Part shown: positions 11,501-22,206 of the stretch, in pieces
Layout: each line of letters starts with the position of its first letter
How positions within the stretch are numbered: position 1 is the stretch's first letter
Assembly: GCF_025118155.1 (NCBI RefSeq)
Contig: NW_026251390.1
Location: 1,054,001-1,118,000, forward strand
Reading direction: 5' to 3'
DNA from: Cokeromyces recurvatus
Lineage: Eukaryota; Mucoromycota; Mucoromycetes; Mucorales; Mucoraceae
Length of the DNA: 64,000 bases
Made by a program: the position numbers and the translations under genes
The notes under the pieces: model-generated
What the model was told of the DNA's origin: nothing
The model's database searches: none
The model's input: only the letters and a program-made list of their open reading frames with translations

Positions 11501-11911
11501 GTTTTAATTGATATTAATTGCATTTTTAATAAATGCCATAAAACTTTCTCTTTGTTCAGGTGTACCTGCAGGAGAGGAATCAGACAAGTATTTCACATTA
11601 AGTTCGTGATTTATATTATTAAAATAGTCAGTTTGATCCTTATTAAAATTATCTAATTTATATCCCCCTCCATGCAAGGAAATACTTAATTTTCCTAGTA
11701 TATCAATACTGAGTAAGACATCAAAATCAAATTTTTGATTAAAATCAATAAGTTCAAAAGCATGTTTAAATTTTATACCATTTGTATATTCAACTACTAA
11801 AAATTCAATTTTTCCAATACGAGGAACATTATTTTTATTATTTAGAAAATTATAAACACCATTTAATTTTATTACTTTATTTAATTTTAATACATTTTTG
11901 AAAGTCTTCAT
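8573..11911 (-). pseudogene. gypsy pol: protease, RT, RNase H, integrase, chromodomain
   Basis: The frames are broken between blocks. Protease region (11911-11504): the expected D-S-G triad is missing and the stretch reads I-D-S-D-S-C. RT (11386-10607): fingers and palm are recognisable (N-Y-P-V-P, F-T-I-I-D-L-S-N-A-Y-Y), but the Y-x-D-D box is absent, with G-G-M-N running straight into V-I-A-S-D. RNase H (10543-10200): includes S-T-T-K-R-E-L-F-A-V-V. Integrase (about 10100-9388): H-x-H..C-x2-C zinc site and D, D, E residues in S-M-D-L-I-G, S-Q-D-N-D-T-E-F and G-H-V-E-A. The C-terminal block (9226-8573) holds a chromodomain (E-D-I-L-D-H ... F-L-V-K-W-K-G-Y), followed by a basic tail. Confidence 0.9.
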
Positions 11912-12028
11912 ATTTAAAAAACTAACACAACTATCAGAGTCAATAACGGCCTTTTAACATTATGCTCTCTATTTTAATAGGAGTTAAAAGATTGAATGAG
12001 TTAGTTTTCTGTTTATAACCAGCCATTT

Positions 12029-13960
12029 TTAATTTTTCTTCATATATGAAGACTTACAATCATACTGGTTGTCTTCCATAATAATATCTTCGTTATTTAT
12101 CAATGGTGTATCAACTATGTTTAATTCCTTTTCCATTGCAGCAATATCTTCTTTAATAGGGTCAGAAGCAGCAAGGACAGGCTTGCTTTCCTTTCTATTG
12201 CACTTATGATTGGGAGTATAAACTTCACCACAGACGAAACAATTATCGACATTTTTTGAAAATTTCTTAGCTTCATTCTTGTCAGAAGTAAATTCTTTGG
12301 CCTTTGAAGTCAGGAAGAAGCAAGTTTCAGTGTTATGAGTATGATTCTGTCCATGATGCTTACAATAATACAGCTTAGGTTTTTGAATTTTATTTTGCTT
12401 TTTATGTTTCATCATTTGCTTCTTATACTTTGCTTCATTATGTTTATAATGATTACTGTCAATGGTTTCATTGTAAGAGCCTGGAATTAAACTCATTACA
12501 TATTTATATGCTGAATTGTCATCTGCAAGAACATCTCTTGCTAATTCAGTTAGGCTTTCTACAGTCCATTTTTGCATTTCTTCATCATTAGTGCTTCTTT
12601 TTGTACTCACAATTGCCATTCTGATTATTGCTTGAATTGGTACTATCAAGGAAGCCAGAAATCTATCTACAACACGTGGGTCATCCCTCGGGATGCCAGC
12701 ACTATACATAGTCTGAAGAAATCTTTTTGAATATTCTACTATACTTTCTTTAGAATGCATTTTCATTGTAAACACTTGTTCAACAAATCTTCTAGTAGCA
12801 ACAGTAGAACCATGATGTTTGCTGAATGCCTCTCTAGCATATGCCCAACTTGTACATTTTAACAAAGTATTTTCAATCCAATGGTCATCACCAGAGGGCA
12901 AACATAAAGGTAAATATTTTTTCCAAACTTTTTCAATATCACTAGTAGAAGATGCGATGACTTTTTCAAAGGTGCGTAAAAAATGTTCAACTGACTCAAA
13001 GGACTCTTCATTAGGGTAATGTTTGATTACCGCAGTGCTCAATTGAAATTTTGGCAGGTCCCTTCTATTCAAAGTCAAACTAATCTTATGTGGGCTGTTT
13101 GTTTTAATGTCCAAACGCTCGGAAGGATTAGAAAGCAAATTATGGTACTCTTCGATGCTCCTAAGAGTTCGTTTGGTTTGATCCATCTGTTTTGATTAGC
13201 AAAAAGACAAAGAAAGAAAAATGAACAAAAGACAAGTCTGTGAAAACTTTGTATAGTTTATTAAAGATAATACAAAAATTGTACAATGGAAAATTATATG
13301 AAAAAATCGAGGGCTATTTATATGTTTTTACAAGGTAAGTGTTATTAATGGAAATATGATTCAGATAAAGCAAGTTTTACTATAATAAAGCGTTTTACAT
13401 AAAACATTGTCTCCGAATAATTCTGCGATCAATAGGATATATCTTTATTTCTTTTTTCTTCCTGAGTTGTCGCTGTTCCTAGAAACACAACGAATTATTA
13501 TTATTGGACTGCGACATATCAATATTAATTCTCAGTGAATATGTCTAGTTGCGGCAATACCAATTATTTATGAATTACTATCATTATCATTGTATAAGAT
13601 GTTATTAAATAACAATATTCAATATTATTAATGTATTATATATGATATGTATTATTCATGAAGAATTATATAATTGAATACACCAGCCATAATCCTGTTT
13701 GAATTATGTATATAATTATTATTAGTGCTCGAACATTCTAACAATGACGATTATTAAAACTGAGTGTAGAATGAATATTATGCTGTGAAGTTCAATACAC
13801 TAGCTTTAAATGAACAACCTCTTTATTATGTAATAAATGAAGGTTTATTTCTGTTAACTTATTACAGAGACGACTACAATCATAACATCATCTTTTTTAA
13901 ACAATCATCAATTACATTCTGATTGGATTTGATTCTTGCGTTGTTCAAGGACTTCAGCAT
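12029..13960 (-). pseudogene. gypsy gag, interrupted by an LTR
   Basis: The main block (13186-12029) encodes a capsid-like protein with retrotransposon-gag features (F-L-R-T-F-E-K, V-E-Y-S-K-R-F-L) and a C-terminal zinc knuckle C-F-V-C ... N-H-K-C. A further 24 codons at 13960-13888 (M-L-K-S-L-N-N ... C-L-K-K) are in the same frame once the LTR at 13188-13887 is ignored. The flanks of that LTR are ccatc and tcatc, a one-mismatch target duplication. The true start may lie beyond 13960, where a second LTR cuts the element. Confidence 0.8.
13188..13887 (-). mobile_element. LTR-A solo LTR inside gag
   Basis: 700 bp, plus-strand ends TGTTTTGATT..CATAACA. On the sense (minus) strand TATAAATA near 13320 precedes AATAAA near 13260. 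Flanks are ccatc (13183-13187) and tcatc (13888-13892). It closely resembles 46032-46732. Confidence 0.85.
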
Positions 13961-14660
13961 TGTTTTGAGTGCAAAAGATAAGGAAAGAGAAATCAGAAAA
14001 GGCAAGTCTGTGAAAACTCGGTATAGTTTATTAGAAGAAAAATAATACAAAAAATTGTACCAAGAAAAAATAATATGGAAAAATGACAAGGGTTATTTAT
14101 ATGTTTTTTACAAGGTAAATGATATTAATAGAAGTGTGATTTAGATAAGTGAATACTGGTATAATAGAGTCTTTATGCGCAAATTTTGTCTCCGAATAAT
14201 TCTGCATGCAGTATGCATATTTCTCCCTGAGCTGTCGCTGTTGTAAATTATTATGTCTGGGGTAAGCAACGCGTTCATATTAATTCACAGTGAATATTCC
14301 AGCTATAACAATACCAATTATTATATGCTACTATTATTAACGTCCTCTAAGATGTTATTACATAACAATATTTAACATTATAGATGTATATATATAGTAT
14401 GTATGACTTGTATAAATAATTATGTAATTGAATATAACAGTCATAAACCTATTGAATTCTTATTATTACATAATACAATGTATATAATTATTTTTAATGC
14501 TCAAATACTCTAACAATGACTGCTATTAAAACTGAGTGTAGAATGAATATTATGCTGTAAAGTACAATATACTAGTTTTATTTGAATAACCTCTTTATTA
14601 TGTAATAAATGATAGTTTATTTCTATTAACTTAGTTGTAAGGATGACTACAATCATAACA
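13961..14660 (-). mobile_element. LTR-A LTR, second copy, near-twin of 3069-3710
   Basis: 700 bp, TGTTTTGAGTGC..CATAACA. Outer flanks agcat and tactg differ. It lies directly 5' of the gag remnant and either truncated the chromovirus or replaced its 5' LTR by recombination. Confidence 0.83.
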
Positions 14661-15893
14661 TACTGTACAGCAATTTATAACTGATATAGAACTCCTGATT
14701 ATTTCTGATACAATCGTCCATGTGTCTCACTCAAAACTCATAAAACTGTTAGATATATTACATAATATCTAGAAATAAAAAAAACCCCAACATATCACTA
14801 ATACCTACAATTATTACTGTCACAAAAAGTACTAAGATGATTTTGGAATGAATTTAGTGGCATAGATGGATACTTTTATGCTTTTGATAAACTTTAGTCT
14901 TTCATACGTTTATTTCAGCTTCTTAGATCTATGTGATCCTAGAAGTAAAAATTCCTCTCTTAAATCAATAAAAGCAGCAGTAAATCATAATTGTATAGCA
15001 TTGCCTTTTTTTTTCCTTCTTTAAGCTTTAAATAACGGTAAATGACTTAATTAATCTGAAGGAATTCAATCAAAAAATACGTGAACGTTAATTATTGACT
15101 GGTCGTTTCTTTTCGTCCTTTCCTTATTACCCTGATATATTCAAACCAAATATGTAAAGTAAACCTATTTATATTAATCATTCGCTTGAATTGATTGTAG
15201 CAATCATGTGGGAATAAAGTATTTGATTTGATACTCGACTCTTCTTGCCACTCATAGAATTGCAAATAGGTTGATAATAAGTAACAAGCATCTTTAAGTT
15301 ATGACAGTCATTTAGTCTTGTATAAAGTTATACAAAATGCACGTTAAAAGCAGCATAAGCTAATTGCATTAAATGGAACTCCTGGATGCCATGTTGATTT
15401 AAAGCAAAAATAAAGGCATTATTGATGATAAAAGGAGCAATATAGATGGTGAAAGAAAACTACTGTCATCTTCTCGTTTACCTGAATAAGGTTTACCTCC
15501 ATATTAATCTGAAAACTAGTTTTATTATTGCTGGTATTATTATCTCCCTTTTGAAACTATTGTATATATACATATATTGCTCTCTTTCCCCCCTTTTTTT
15601 TTTCTTTTTAATCTTTCATATAAATATTACTTGGATATTGAGAAACTTATACGTATATATACACCTTAGTTTAATGACAGAATGCATATATTATTTTTGC
15701 TGTCTCTTTTTCTCCTAAGTAAGGTAAAGAGGAGTCTTCTATGAGAGAATATAATGTCAATTTGCTCCTTTATTTCCTCCTTTTGAGGCCCTTTTATATA
15801 TTAGGAAGCATCTCAAAGTTTTCCTTTCTTTATTTCTTTTTCTTTTTCTTTAATTTCTTATCTTCGATATTACGCAAACTAAAAAATAAATAA
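14661..15893. other. intergenic, no gene supported
   Basis: AT-rich DNA. The only open stretch (15446-15718) is a run of hydrophobic and Phe/Tyr codons in T-rich sequence with no family look. Pyrimidine-rich DNA (15830-15870) lies just upstream of the defensin-like gene. Confidence 0.55.
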
Positions 15894-16136
15894 ATGAAGC
15901 GGTCTGTTTGTTATCTAGCTTATCTTTTTATGATCTTTACTACCATCGTTCATACTTTTGAACTAAAGAACACTATTCTTCCTCCTCAAAGGCTTGTAAA
16001 ACGTGCTTGCGATTTTTCTTGTCAATACCAAGCTCAATGTGATAACAAATGCTATTCGAAAAATTATGGTTCATTTTTATTAGGTGTTTGTCATGATGGG
16101 AAATGCTATTGTGGATTTGTTCCTGAAAATATTTAA
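15894..16136 (+). CDS. small secreted cysteine-rich peptide, defensin-like (CS-alpha-beta type)
   Basis: An 80-aa intronless ORF. Residues 1-22 form a signal peptide (basic start, then a hydrophobic core Y-L-A-Y-L-F-M-I-F-T-T-I-V). A short propeptide ends in L-V-K-R, a Kex2-type dibasic site near residue 37. The mature part has seven cysteines: C-x3-C-x5-C-x3-C-x12-C-x4-C-x1-C. The C-x3-C ... G-x-C ... C-x-C arrangement is that of CS-alpha-beta peptides, with G-V-C-H-D-G-K-C-Y-C as the gamma-core-like end. An antimicrobial or signalling role would follow if the fold is right. The odd seventh Cys, and the absence of a database search, keep this provisional. AATAAA is present at about 16190. 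Confidence 0.65.
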   Translation: MKRSVCYLAYLFMIFTTIVHTFELKNTILPPQRLVKRACDFSCQYQAQCDNKCYSKNYGSFLLGVCHDGKCYCGFVPENI

Positions 16137-16298
16137 ATATTATAATCGTAATTTTAACTCAGTAGTATATATTTGTTATTCTTTCTTAATAATAAAGTGT
16201 GGCTTATATGTAATTAAGCAGTAAATAGTCCCTTTTTTTATTTTTATTTTTATTTATTTTTATTTATTTTTATTTTATTAAAAAACAATCTTATATTA

Positions 16299-17558
16299 AT
16301 GTTTAAAATGGTCAAGGTAAGTAATTATCTTTATTGAATAATTTACAGTGAGGGCTTTGTTTGACATTTTTATATATATGTAGACTATTGGTACACACAG
16401 CGGACACTTTCATTGGTATAATTGAATAATAATAATAATAATAAAAGTTTTAATCTTAATATTCTTATTAGTGATGAAGCATTAGCAGTCTCTTTATTAA
16501 AGAAAACAAAGGAATTTAATGATGCCAATTTAGTTCGTACTCGTGATCCCAAAAAATTAGCTGAATGTGATGTTGTTGTAGATGTTGGAGGTGTTTATGA
16601 TCCTGCTACTCATCGATACGATCATCATCAAGTAATATATATCTTTTATTTAAATGTATATAAATATTTGTATTGATTTTTTGTATTATATAGCGTGGAT
16701 TTACAGAGACTTTCTCCGAAAATCATAAAACCAAGTTGAGTTCTGCAGGCCTAATTTATAAGCATTTTGGTAAAGAAGTTGTCATGAAGATTCTTGGTAA
16801 AACACAAGTTGATGAAGAAGTAGAATTGCTTTACCAAAAGACGTACAATGTAAGATTACGCTTTACTATGAAAAAAAAAGGGGGAAGGGGAAAGAGTCAT
16901 GCTAACTAAATTTATTATTGCATAGGGCTTTGTTGAAGCTTTAGATGCCAATGATAATGGTATTAGCGCATACCCCAGCAGTATTAAACCACTTTACAAG
17001 GAAACACCTACTACACTTTACCATCGAGTTTCCAGAAAGAACCCTAAATGGAATGAACATCTTACAGATCCCGAAATAGATGCCCGCTTCGTTGAAGCCT
17101 CCGAAATGGCAGGTTCTGAACTTGTTGAATATGTACGTGGCCTGAAAGAAGCTTGGTTACCTGCTCGTTCTCTTGTTATCGATGCTCTTAACAAGGCTAC
17201 TGAAGTTCATCCTTCTGGTCGTGTTATTGCCTTTGAATGCTCTTGTCCTTGGAAGGAACACTTACTTGATCTTGAGCAAGAGCGTGGCTTAAAGGACGAA
17301 AAATCTATTTTATACGTTCTTTATCCTGAATCGACATCTGAAGATAGTAATTGGCGAATTCAATGCGTCCCTCTTCGCCCTGAAGGATTTGAGAATCGAA
17401 AGAGTTTACCAGAAGCTTGGAGAGGTTTCCGTGATGATGAGTTATCTCGTTTGAGCGGTATTGAAGGATGTATCTTTGTTCACGCCGCTGGTTTTATTGG
17501 TGGAAATAAGACACGTCAAGGTGTCTATGATATGGCTAGACTAGCTTTAGAATTGTAA
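16299..17558 (+). CDS. MYG1: MYG1 family exonuclease/metal-dependent hydrolase (UPF0160)
   Basis: Five exons: 16299-16316, 16384-16415, 16472-16631, 16694-16849 and 16926-17558, giving 332 aa with consistent phases. MYG1 is a DHH-related 3'-5' RNA exonuclease of nucleus and mitochondria in animals and yeast. Metal-binding motifs are intact: T-H-S-G-H-F-H-C-D-E-A-L across exons 2-3, V-V-D-V-G-G-V-Y-D-P and Y-D-H-H-Q in exon 3. The conserved C-terminal W-R-G-F-R-D-D-E-L and F-I-G-G-N-K-T are also present. The 32-nt exon 2 is real because it carries the H-x-H metal site. The start could be 16299 or 16308. The short N-terminus shows no clear targeting peptide. Confidence 0.93.
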
Positions 17559-17752
17559 ATAAGTTATTAATTAAAATTATAATTCAGAAAATTATTTTAT
17601 TGCTTATTAAGGTATAAGTTGAGATTGTACTATTACTGCTACTATTACTATTACTACTACATAAAAGAGAATTTATACAAATTGGGAGGGAGGGGAGAAA
17701 GGATATATTATTGAATTATTAATAAATACAAATTATTATTTAAACTGGAATA

Positions 17753-18087
17753 TTATGTGAGATGTATTGAAGTATGCGCTAAGCTACCCGAACCACGCCG
17801 TAGAGATAAGGGCCTTGTTGTAGAGGATATTATACTACAATAACTAATAGAATGCCGCCTTGATAATGAAACATCATCATTATCTTCTTCTTCTTCGAGG
17901 GGGCCTGCTGTCGTTGGTAAGGCATAGAGTGGAGGTGCGCTTGGTATTACACTCGGTGTATAAGCAGGCGGTGGTGGTAATTCAGTTGCATATTCATGGG
18001 GTTTTTCTTCTTCATGTACTGGCAGTGCTGATGATATAAATCTTTGAGATTTTCTTTTACACCTATTAGTTGATGGAGCAACATAAT

Positions 18088-18119
<32 letters not shown>

Positions 18120-19324
18120 GCTGTTGCTGTTGCTGTTGCTGTTTCCAATTGATTGTTATTATTATTATTATTATTATCTTCTTCATTATCTTCATTGTCT
18201 TCTGTAACTGGATATGATTGTTGCTGTCCTTCAAACGGATTAGTGTCATACATCATGTCAAGTTCTTTTGCACTAGGCGCTGATGGTAAAGCAGTTGTTT
18301 GTGAAATCATTGATAATGTTCGATTTTGACGATAGCCTCCATAAGTAGGTCTGGGTAATGAAGGTGGTCTAATAGCTAAATCTTGGTCTACAAATGGATT
18401 CTGTTTCAATTCAACAATAGTAGCATCATCATCAGATGTATTCGAAAAATGTGAAGATGAACGATGTTGTGACGAAGTGACTGGTGGTGTCGGTGATGAT
18501 GGTGATGATGGTGATGATGGTGCTTTATGGCGGCTAGCCATTTCTATATCCAACTTTCGCTTTCTTTTCCGCATTTGGGAACGAGCAAAGATAAAAGCAC
18601 CTACAATAATGCTAAAACCAGCGATACTACCAACTATAGACAAGGCAGTGATGATTTTGTGGTAGACAGATTCACCTTGTAAAATTTGTTCAATTTGTGT
18701 TTCTGAAGGCGCTTGTTCACTTGAGGTTGATGTAGAACCTGAGGAGGCATTAGGGTCACTTACTTGGTGTCTAGTAGATGATGCATCTCCTTTTTGACTA
18801 CCGGGATTATTACCAAAGCCTGTATAAATAGATGGTGTTTCAGTAGCGGTAACAATAATTGTGGTAACAATCGTATTTGTCGGTGCTGGGTCAAAACCAT
18901 TATTATTATTGTTGTTGTTGCTATTGCCGTTATTATTATTATTGTTGTTGTTGTTGCCATAGTTGCCATTATTATTATTATTGTTGTTGTTATTATTGTC
19001 ATTTTTATACTCGGATTTTGTCTCATGGTTACTGAAATGCTTATTTGAACCTAAAGCTTGTTTTTTCTTTTTATGTTCTTTCTTTCTGTGCCTTTCTTTC
19101 TGGTGAAATTTTTCATGTTTATATCTAAAGGCATCTTCATCATCATCATATTTATCTAATTTATGAATAACAAAGTTCTGTATCACCTTTGAAGTTGGCA
19201 TAACTGACGTTGTAGATGAAGGTGTTACTGTTTTTGTCGAATAAGCTGGATAACATGATATATTATATAATAACAAAGCAATTAGAAACGCTATCACATT
19301 CAAATGTTTAATTATTGCTGTCAT
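17753..19324 (-). CDS. single-pass membrane protein with Asn-rich ectodomain and PPxY tail
   Basis: 523 aa from the ATG at 19324; the longer open frame upstream is homopolymer-coded and rejected. Order: signal peptide (V-I-A-F-L-I-A-L-L-L-Y), a Ser/Thr-rich then Lys/His-rich stretch, two long Asn runs, a Ser/Thr region, a transmembrane segment near residue 230 (S-I-V-G-S-I-A-G-F-S-I-I-V-G-A-F), a stop-transfer R-K-R-K-R-K, and a low-complexity cytosolic tail. The tail holds P-P-A-Y and P-P-L-Y, two PPxY motifs that bind WW domains such as those of Nedd4/Rsp5 ligases. The layout resembles fungal wall-stress-sensor-like proteins, but I recognise no named family. Repeat-rich codons (AAT, CAA, ACA) will vary in length. 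It is convergent with MYG1. Confidence 0.75.
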
Positions 19325-19358
19325 TTTTTTTAGTGACAATCTAATGGTATATTTGGTA

Positions 19359-19402
<44 letters not shown>

Positions 19403-19920
19403 AATGAATGAATAATAACAAGAGGTTAAAAAAAAAAAAAAAATACACATATTTCTTTCTTTTTTTCGCCAAAAAAGTTTTTCTTTCACGCACTGACATC
19501 CAATAATTTTCATGTTTCATCGGAGAAATATGAACAAAAATTAAATTTTTGATGATATTATTGTCAAAATAAAATTCAGCAGTGGCCTGCGACATATAAC
19601 AATCTAATTATTCTTAAAAGAATTCTCCTTAATATCTTCATTTATTATGGTGATAAAAGATAATAAAGAATTCATTACTTTATGATACAAAATGGTTTGT
19701 AATAAAAAAAAAAGTAAATCTAGCAATTCTAGTTTACTAATAGAATAAAATAAGATATAAATGCATATCTATTTACTATGACATTTTACATACATAATCT
19801 ATTTGCTAAAATATAAAATACATCCATTACAGTCATCTTTGTATTCCCTGACATTCTGTCTTTGAAATATAATTATTTACCTATAAAACAGACCTATTTT
19901 TGTAATGATCCAGAAAATAG

Positions 19921-19959
<39 letters not shown>

Positions 19960-20998
19960 TGCATTTGCTTTTTATAACCGGGGGAAAAGAAGATGAAATC
20001 TTGTATGTTTAATTTTTACTATTAATTAAATACAAGTATAAATGATATATGACATGAATTAGTTGACTTATTTTGAGGGTTATTCTTTCATCTTAAGCTT
20101 GTTTACTTGAGAGTAAAATAATCACGCTATGTAACAAATACGTTCCAAATCCTGTTGCTACAAATTTTGTTAAAGTTTTTGTTTTTGGACTGAACAACTG
20201 TTTCAGTTGGGAATGAATTACTAGTGTATTCTTTTATAATAAAAAAAAGGAGGAATATTATAACTTGATAAATATGATAATAATAATGACACTAAATCAA
20301 TATTAGAATACATTTAATACTTGATAATATTCCAAAAAAAAAAAAAAAAAAAAAAAAAAAACGCTTTAACTAGGATATATAAGTCGTTCATTTTTTATTA
20401 GTTGAATCTTCTAGGACAATATTATTAATCATTAACTAGCTAGAGTACGTAGCATCTTAAACATATTGTATTGTTCTAAACAGTTTCAACATGTATGTAT
20501 AAGGTATAAAGCTCTCTTAAAATTAAAGAAAAAAAAAACACACACACACAATATGAAGAAAGACAAATTTGCAATTAATATAAAAAACACCAACGTTAAG
20601 TCGATAGTCAAGCAACCCATGAAGAACTCTAATATAGTAAAATTGTGTAGTTAGTGCGTAGATCGAAGAGACAGCTTAAGTGGCCCTAAGATTCTTATAC
20701 TAAGTAATTAGTCAAGACATCAATAGAAGATACAACTAAGTTTAAGGCAGATTATCAGTAAAGAGCACTTTGTAATACTTAAATTATAACATAATATGAT
20801 ATTTTTTAAAAAAAAATTGTTGAGTTTATAATATAGTAAGAATAGCCATTATTCTCGCTATTATTACATGTTATCTAATGGTGTATGTAATTCATACTTG
20901 AACTTTAATATATCACTCCTCTTTTAACTTATTGTAATAGTGATATAGATGAGTAATAGTTTAAGTAAGAAAGATACATTTGTATATATTTATATATT

Positions 20999-21038
<40 letters not shown>

Positions 21039-21540
21039 CATGTATGTATACATATTCTATAGAGCTTGTATGAACGCAATCATTATGCTATTTATTACAT
21101 GTTTATATTACACTTTAGGGATACTGATAAGCAGTATTATTAGCTCATTTTAACAGCATATCTACTTTATATATTAACACTATCTAGGCGACTATTTTTG
21201 ATATCATCTTCAGTTATGAATAAAAGTTATATACTTCTTATATAACTTAAAGTATACATATACATGCATCACTCCTTTATTATCACACCCAAAAAGTGAA
21301 AAATAAATAAGTTTAAATTATATCTAACGTTTCTACTAGTGCATATAATGGTCTCCCTTCTAAGATATTTTGTCTTTGACCAAGCAAGCCATCATATCAA
21401 GCAATTGCTTTGAAGGAATGGAATAAATGAATATGTGTATATTTTAGTTCATAGAAAGGAGTTTAAATATCGAAATTATTATTATTCATGTTATTATAGA
21501 TGTCATTTTGCTTATTTTATAATTATAATTATAATTAACA
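19325..21540. other. intergenic region with homopolymers and a TA microsatellite
   Basis: Holds A-runs at 19365-19400, about 19923-19956 and 20333-20360, and a (TA)n run at 21001-21033. No coding-like stretch. The small open frame at 20466-20654 has no features supporting it. Confidence 0.6.
21001..21033. repeat. TA dinucleotide microsatellite
   Basis: About 16 TA units, continuing as TTTATACATG-type imperfect repeats. Confidence 0.9.
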
Positions 21541-22093
21541 ATGAATGAAGACACAGCTAATTCAAAACAGGGTTAGTACAGTGTGTACAATACTTACTTA
21601 CAAGCATACATAGCAAATTCCTTTCTTACGTATAACTTTTCGCTTTCTTTTTTTTCCTTAAAAAAAAAAAAAGATAATAACAATAATGAACAGTGGATTA
21701 TGGAGAATTGTCCAGCTGATGTAGTGACATTAGGAAGAGCTGCTTGGGTATTATTACACACCGCTGCAGCTTATTATCCTGATCGACCTGCACCTTCTCA
21801 AATGGAATCAATGCGATCGTTTTTAAATTCATTTATTGACAATTATCCATGTTTTAGTGTATGTGCATAAAATATATATGTATATATTTTTTTTTGTCTA
21901 ATTATTCAAATATTAGAAAGAGTTTAAAGAATATATAAAAGAAGACCCTATTAAAGTAGGAAATAGAAAAAAGTTAAGTGAATGGCTATGCCTACAGCAC
22001 AATAAAGTGAATCAAAAATTGGGTAAACCTTTATTTGACTGTTCTCTTGTATTTGAACGTTGGTTAGAACAAGGGTCTCCATCAAAACGATAA
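21541..22093 (+). CDS. ERV1: ERV1/ALR-like FAD-linked sulfhydryl oxidase, active-site junction abnormal
   Basis: Probable exons 21541-21571, 21674-21858 and 21917-22093, 130 aa. Erv1 re-oxidises Mia40 in the mitochondrial intermembrane space. Clear family signs are [40 protein letters not shown] and [10 protein letters not shown]. The redox C-x2-C should follow Y-P. Splicing at the best donor (gtatgt, 21859) removes the second Cys. Reading on gives C-F-S-V-C-A, one residue too long, followed by taaaat instead of a GT donor. Intron 1 ends in a purine run (A13-G) rather than a pyrimidine tract. The gene may be a decaying copy, or the sequence may carry an error here. Confidence 0.75.
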
Positions 22094-22206
22094 ATTAATT
22101 ATGTGACATTATTTATTATATTTTTTTATGTATTTGTATATTTGTAGTAGTAGTAGTAGTAATAAAATTATTGTACAATAAAATGCAAACTATGTATATG
22201 AGGGTA

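Larger units (their letters stand above)
7579..13960 (-). mobile_element. Ty3/gypsy chromovirus, degenerate
   Basis: Minus-strand order is gag, protease, reverse transcriptase, RNase H, integrase, chromodomain, polypurine tract, LTR-B. Integrase follows RT and a chromodomain closes pol, which defines the chromovirus branch. The 3' LTR is LTR-B (7579-8418). The matching 5' LTR is absent: gag is interrupted by an LTR-A (13188-13887) and cut off by another at 13961. Several frame breaks and a missing RT active-site box show that it is dead. Confidence 0.9.

Noticed and set aside
7027..13887. Interpretation as one large DNA transposon with 550-bp terminal inverted repeats
   Set aside because: The inverted segments are LTR-A copies with their own TG..CA ends, TATA and AATAAA signals, and the interior is a retrotransposon with its own LTR and polypurine tract.
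15446..15718. 90-codon open frame upstream of the defensin-like gene
   Set aside because: T-rich DNA coding Leu/Ile/Phe/Tyr runs, with a homopolymer inside; no conserved feature.
17947..18249. Gln-rich open frame overlapping the Asn-rich membrane protein
   Set aside because: It is the other reading of the same trinucleotide repeats; the frame with signal peptide and membrane helix explains the locus.
18999..19595. Upstream extension of the membrane-protein ORF to 19513
   Set aside because: The extra N-terminus is coded largely by A/T runs; the ATG at 19324 starts a proper signal peptide.
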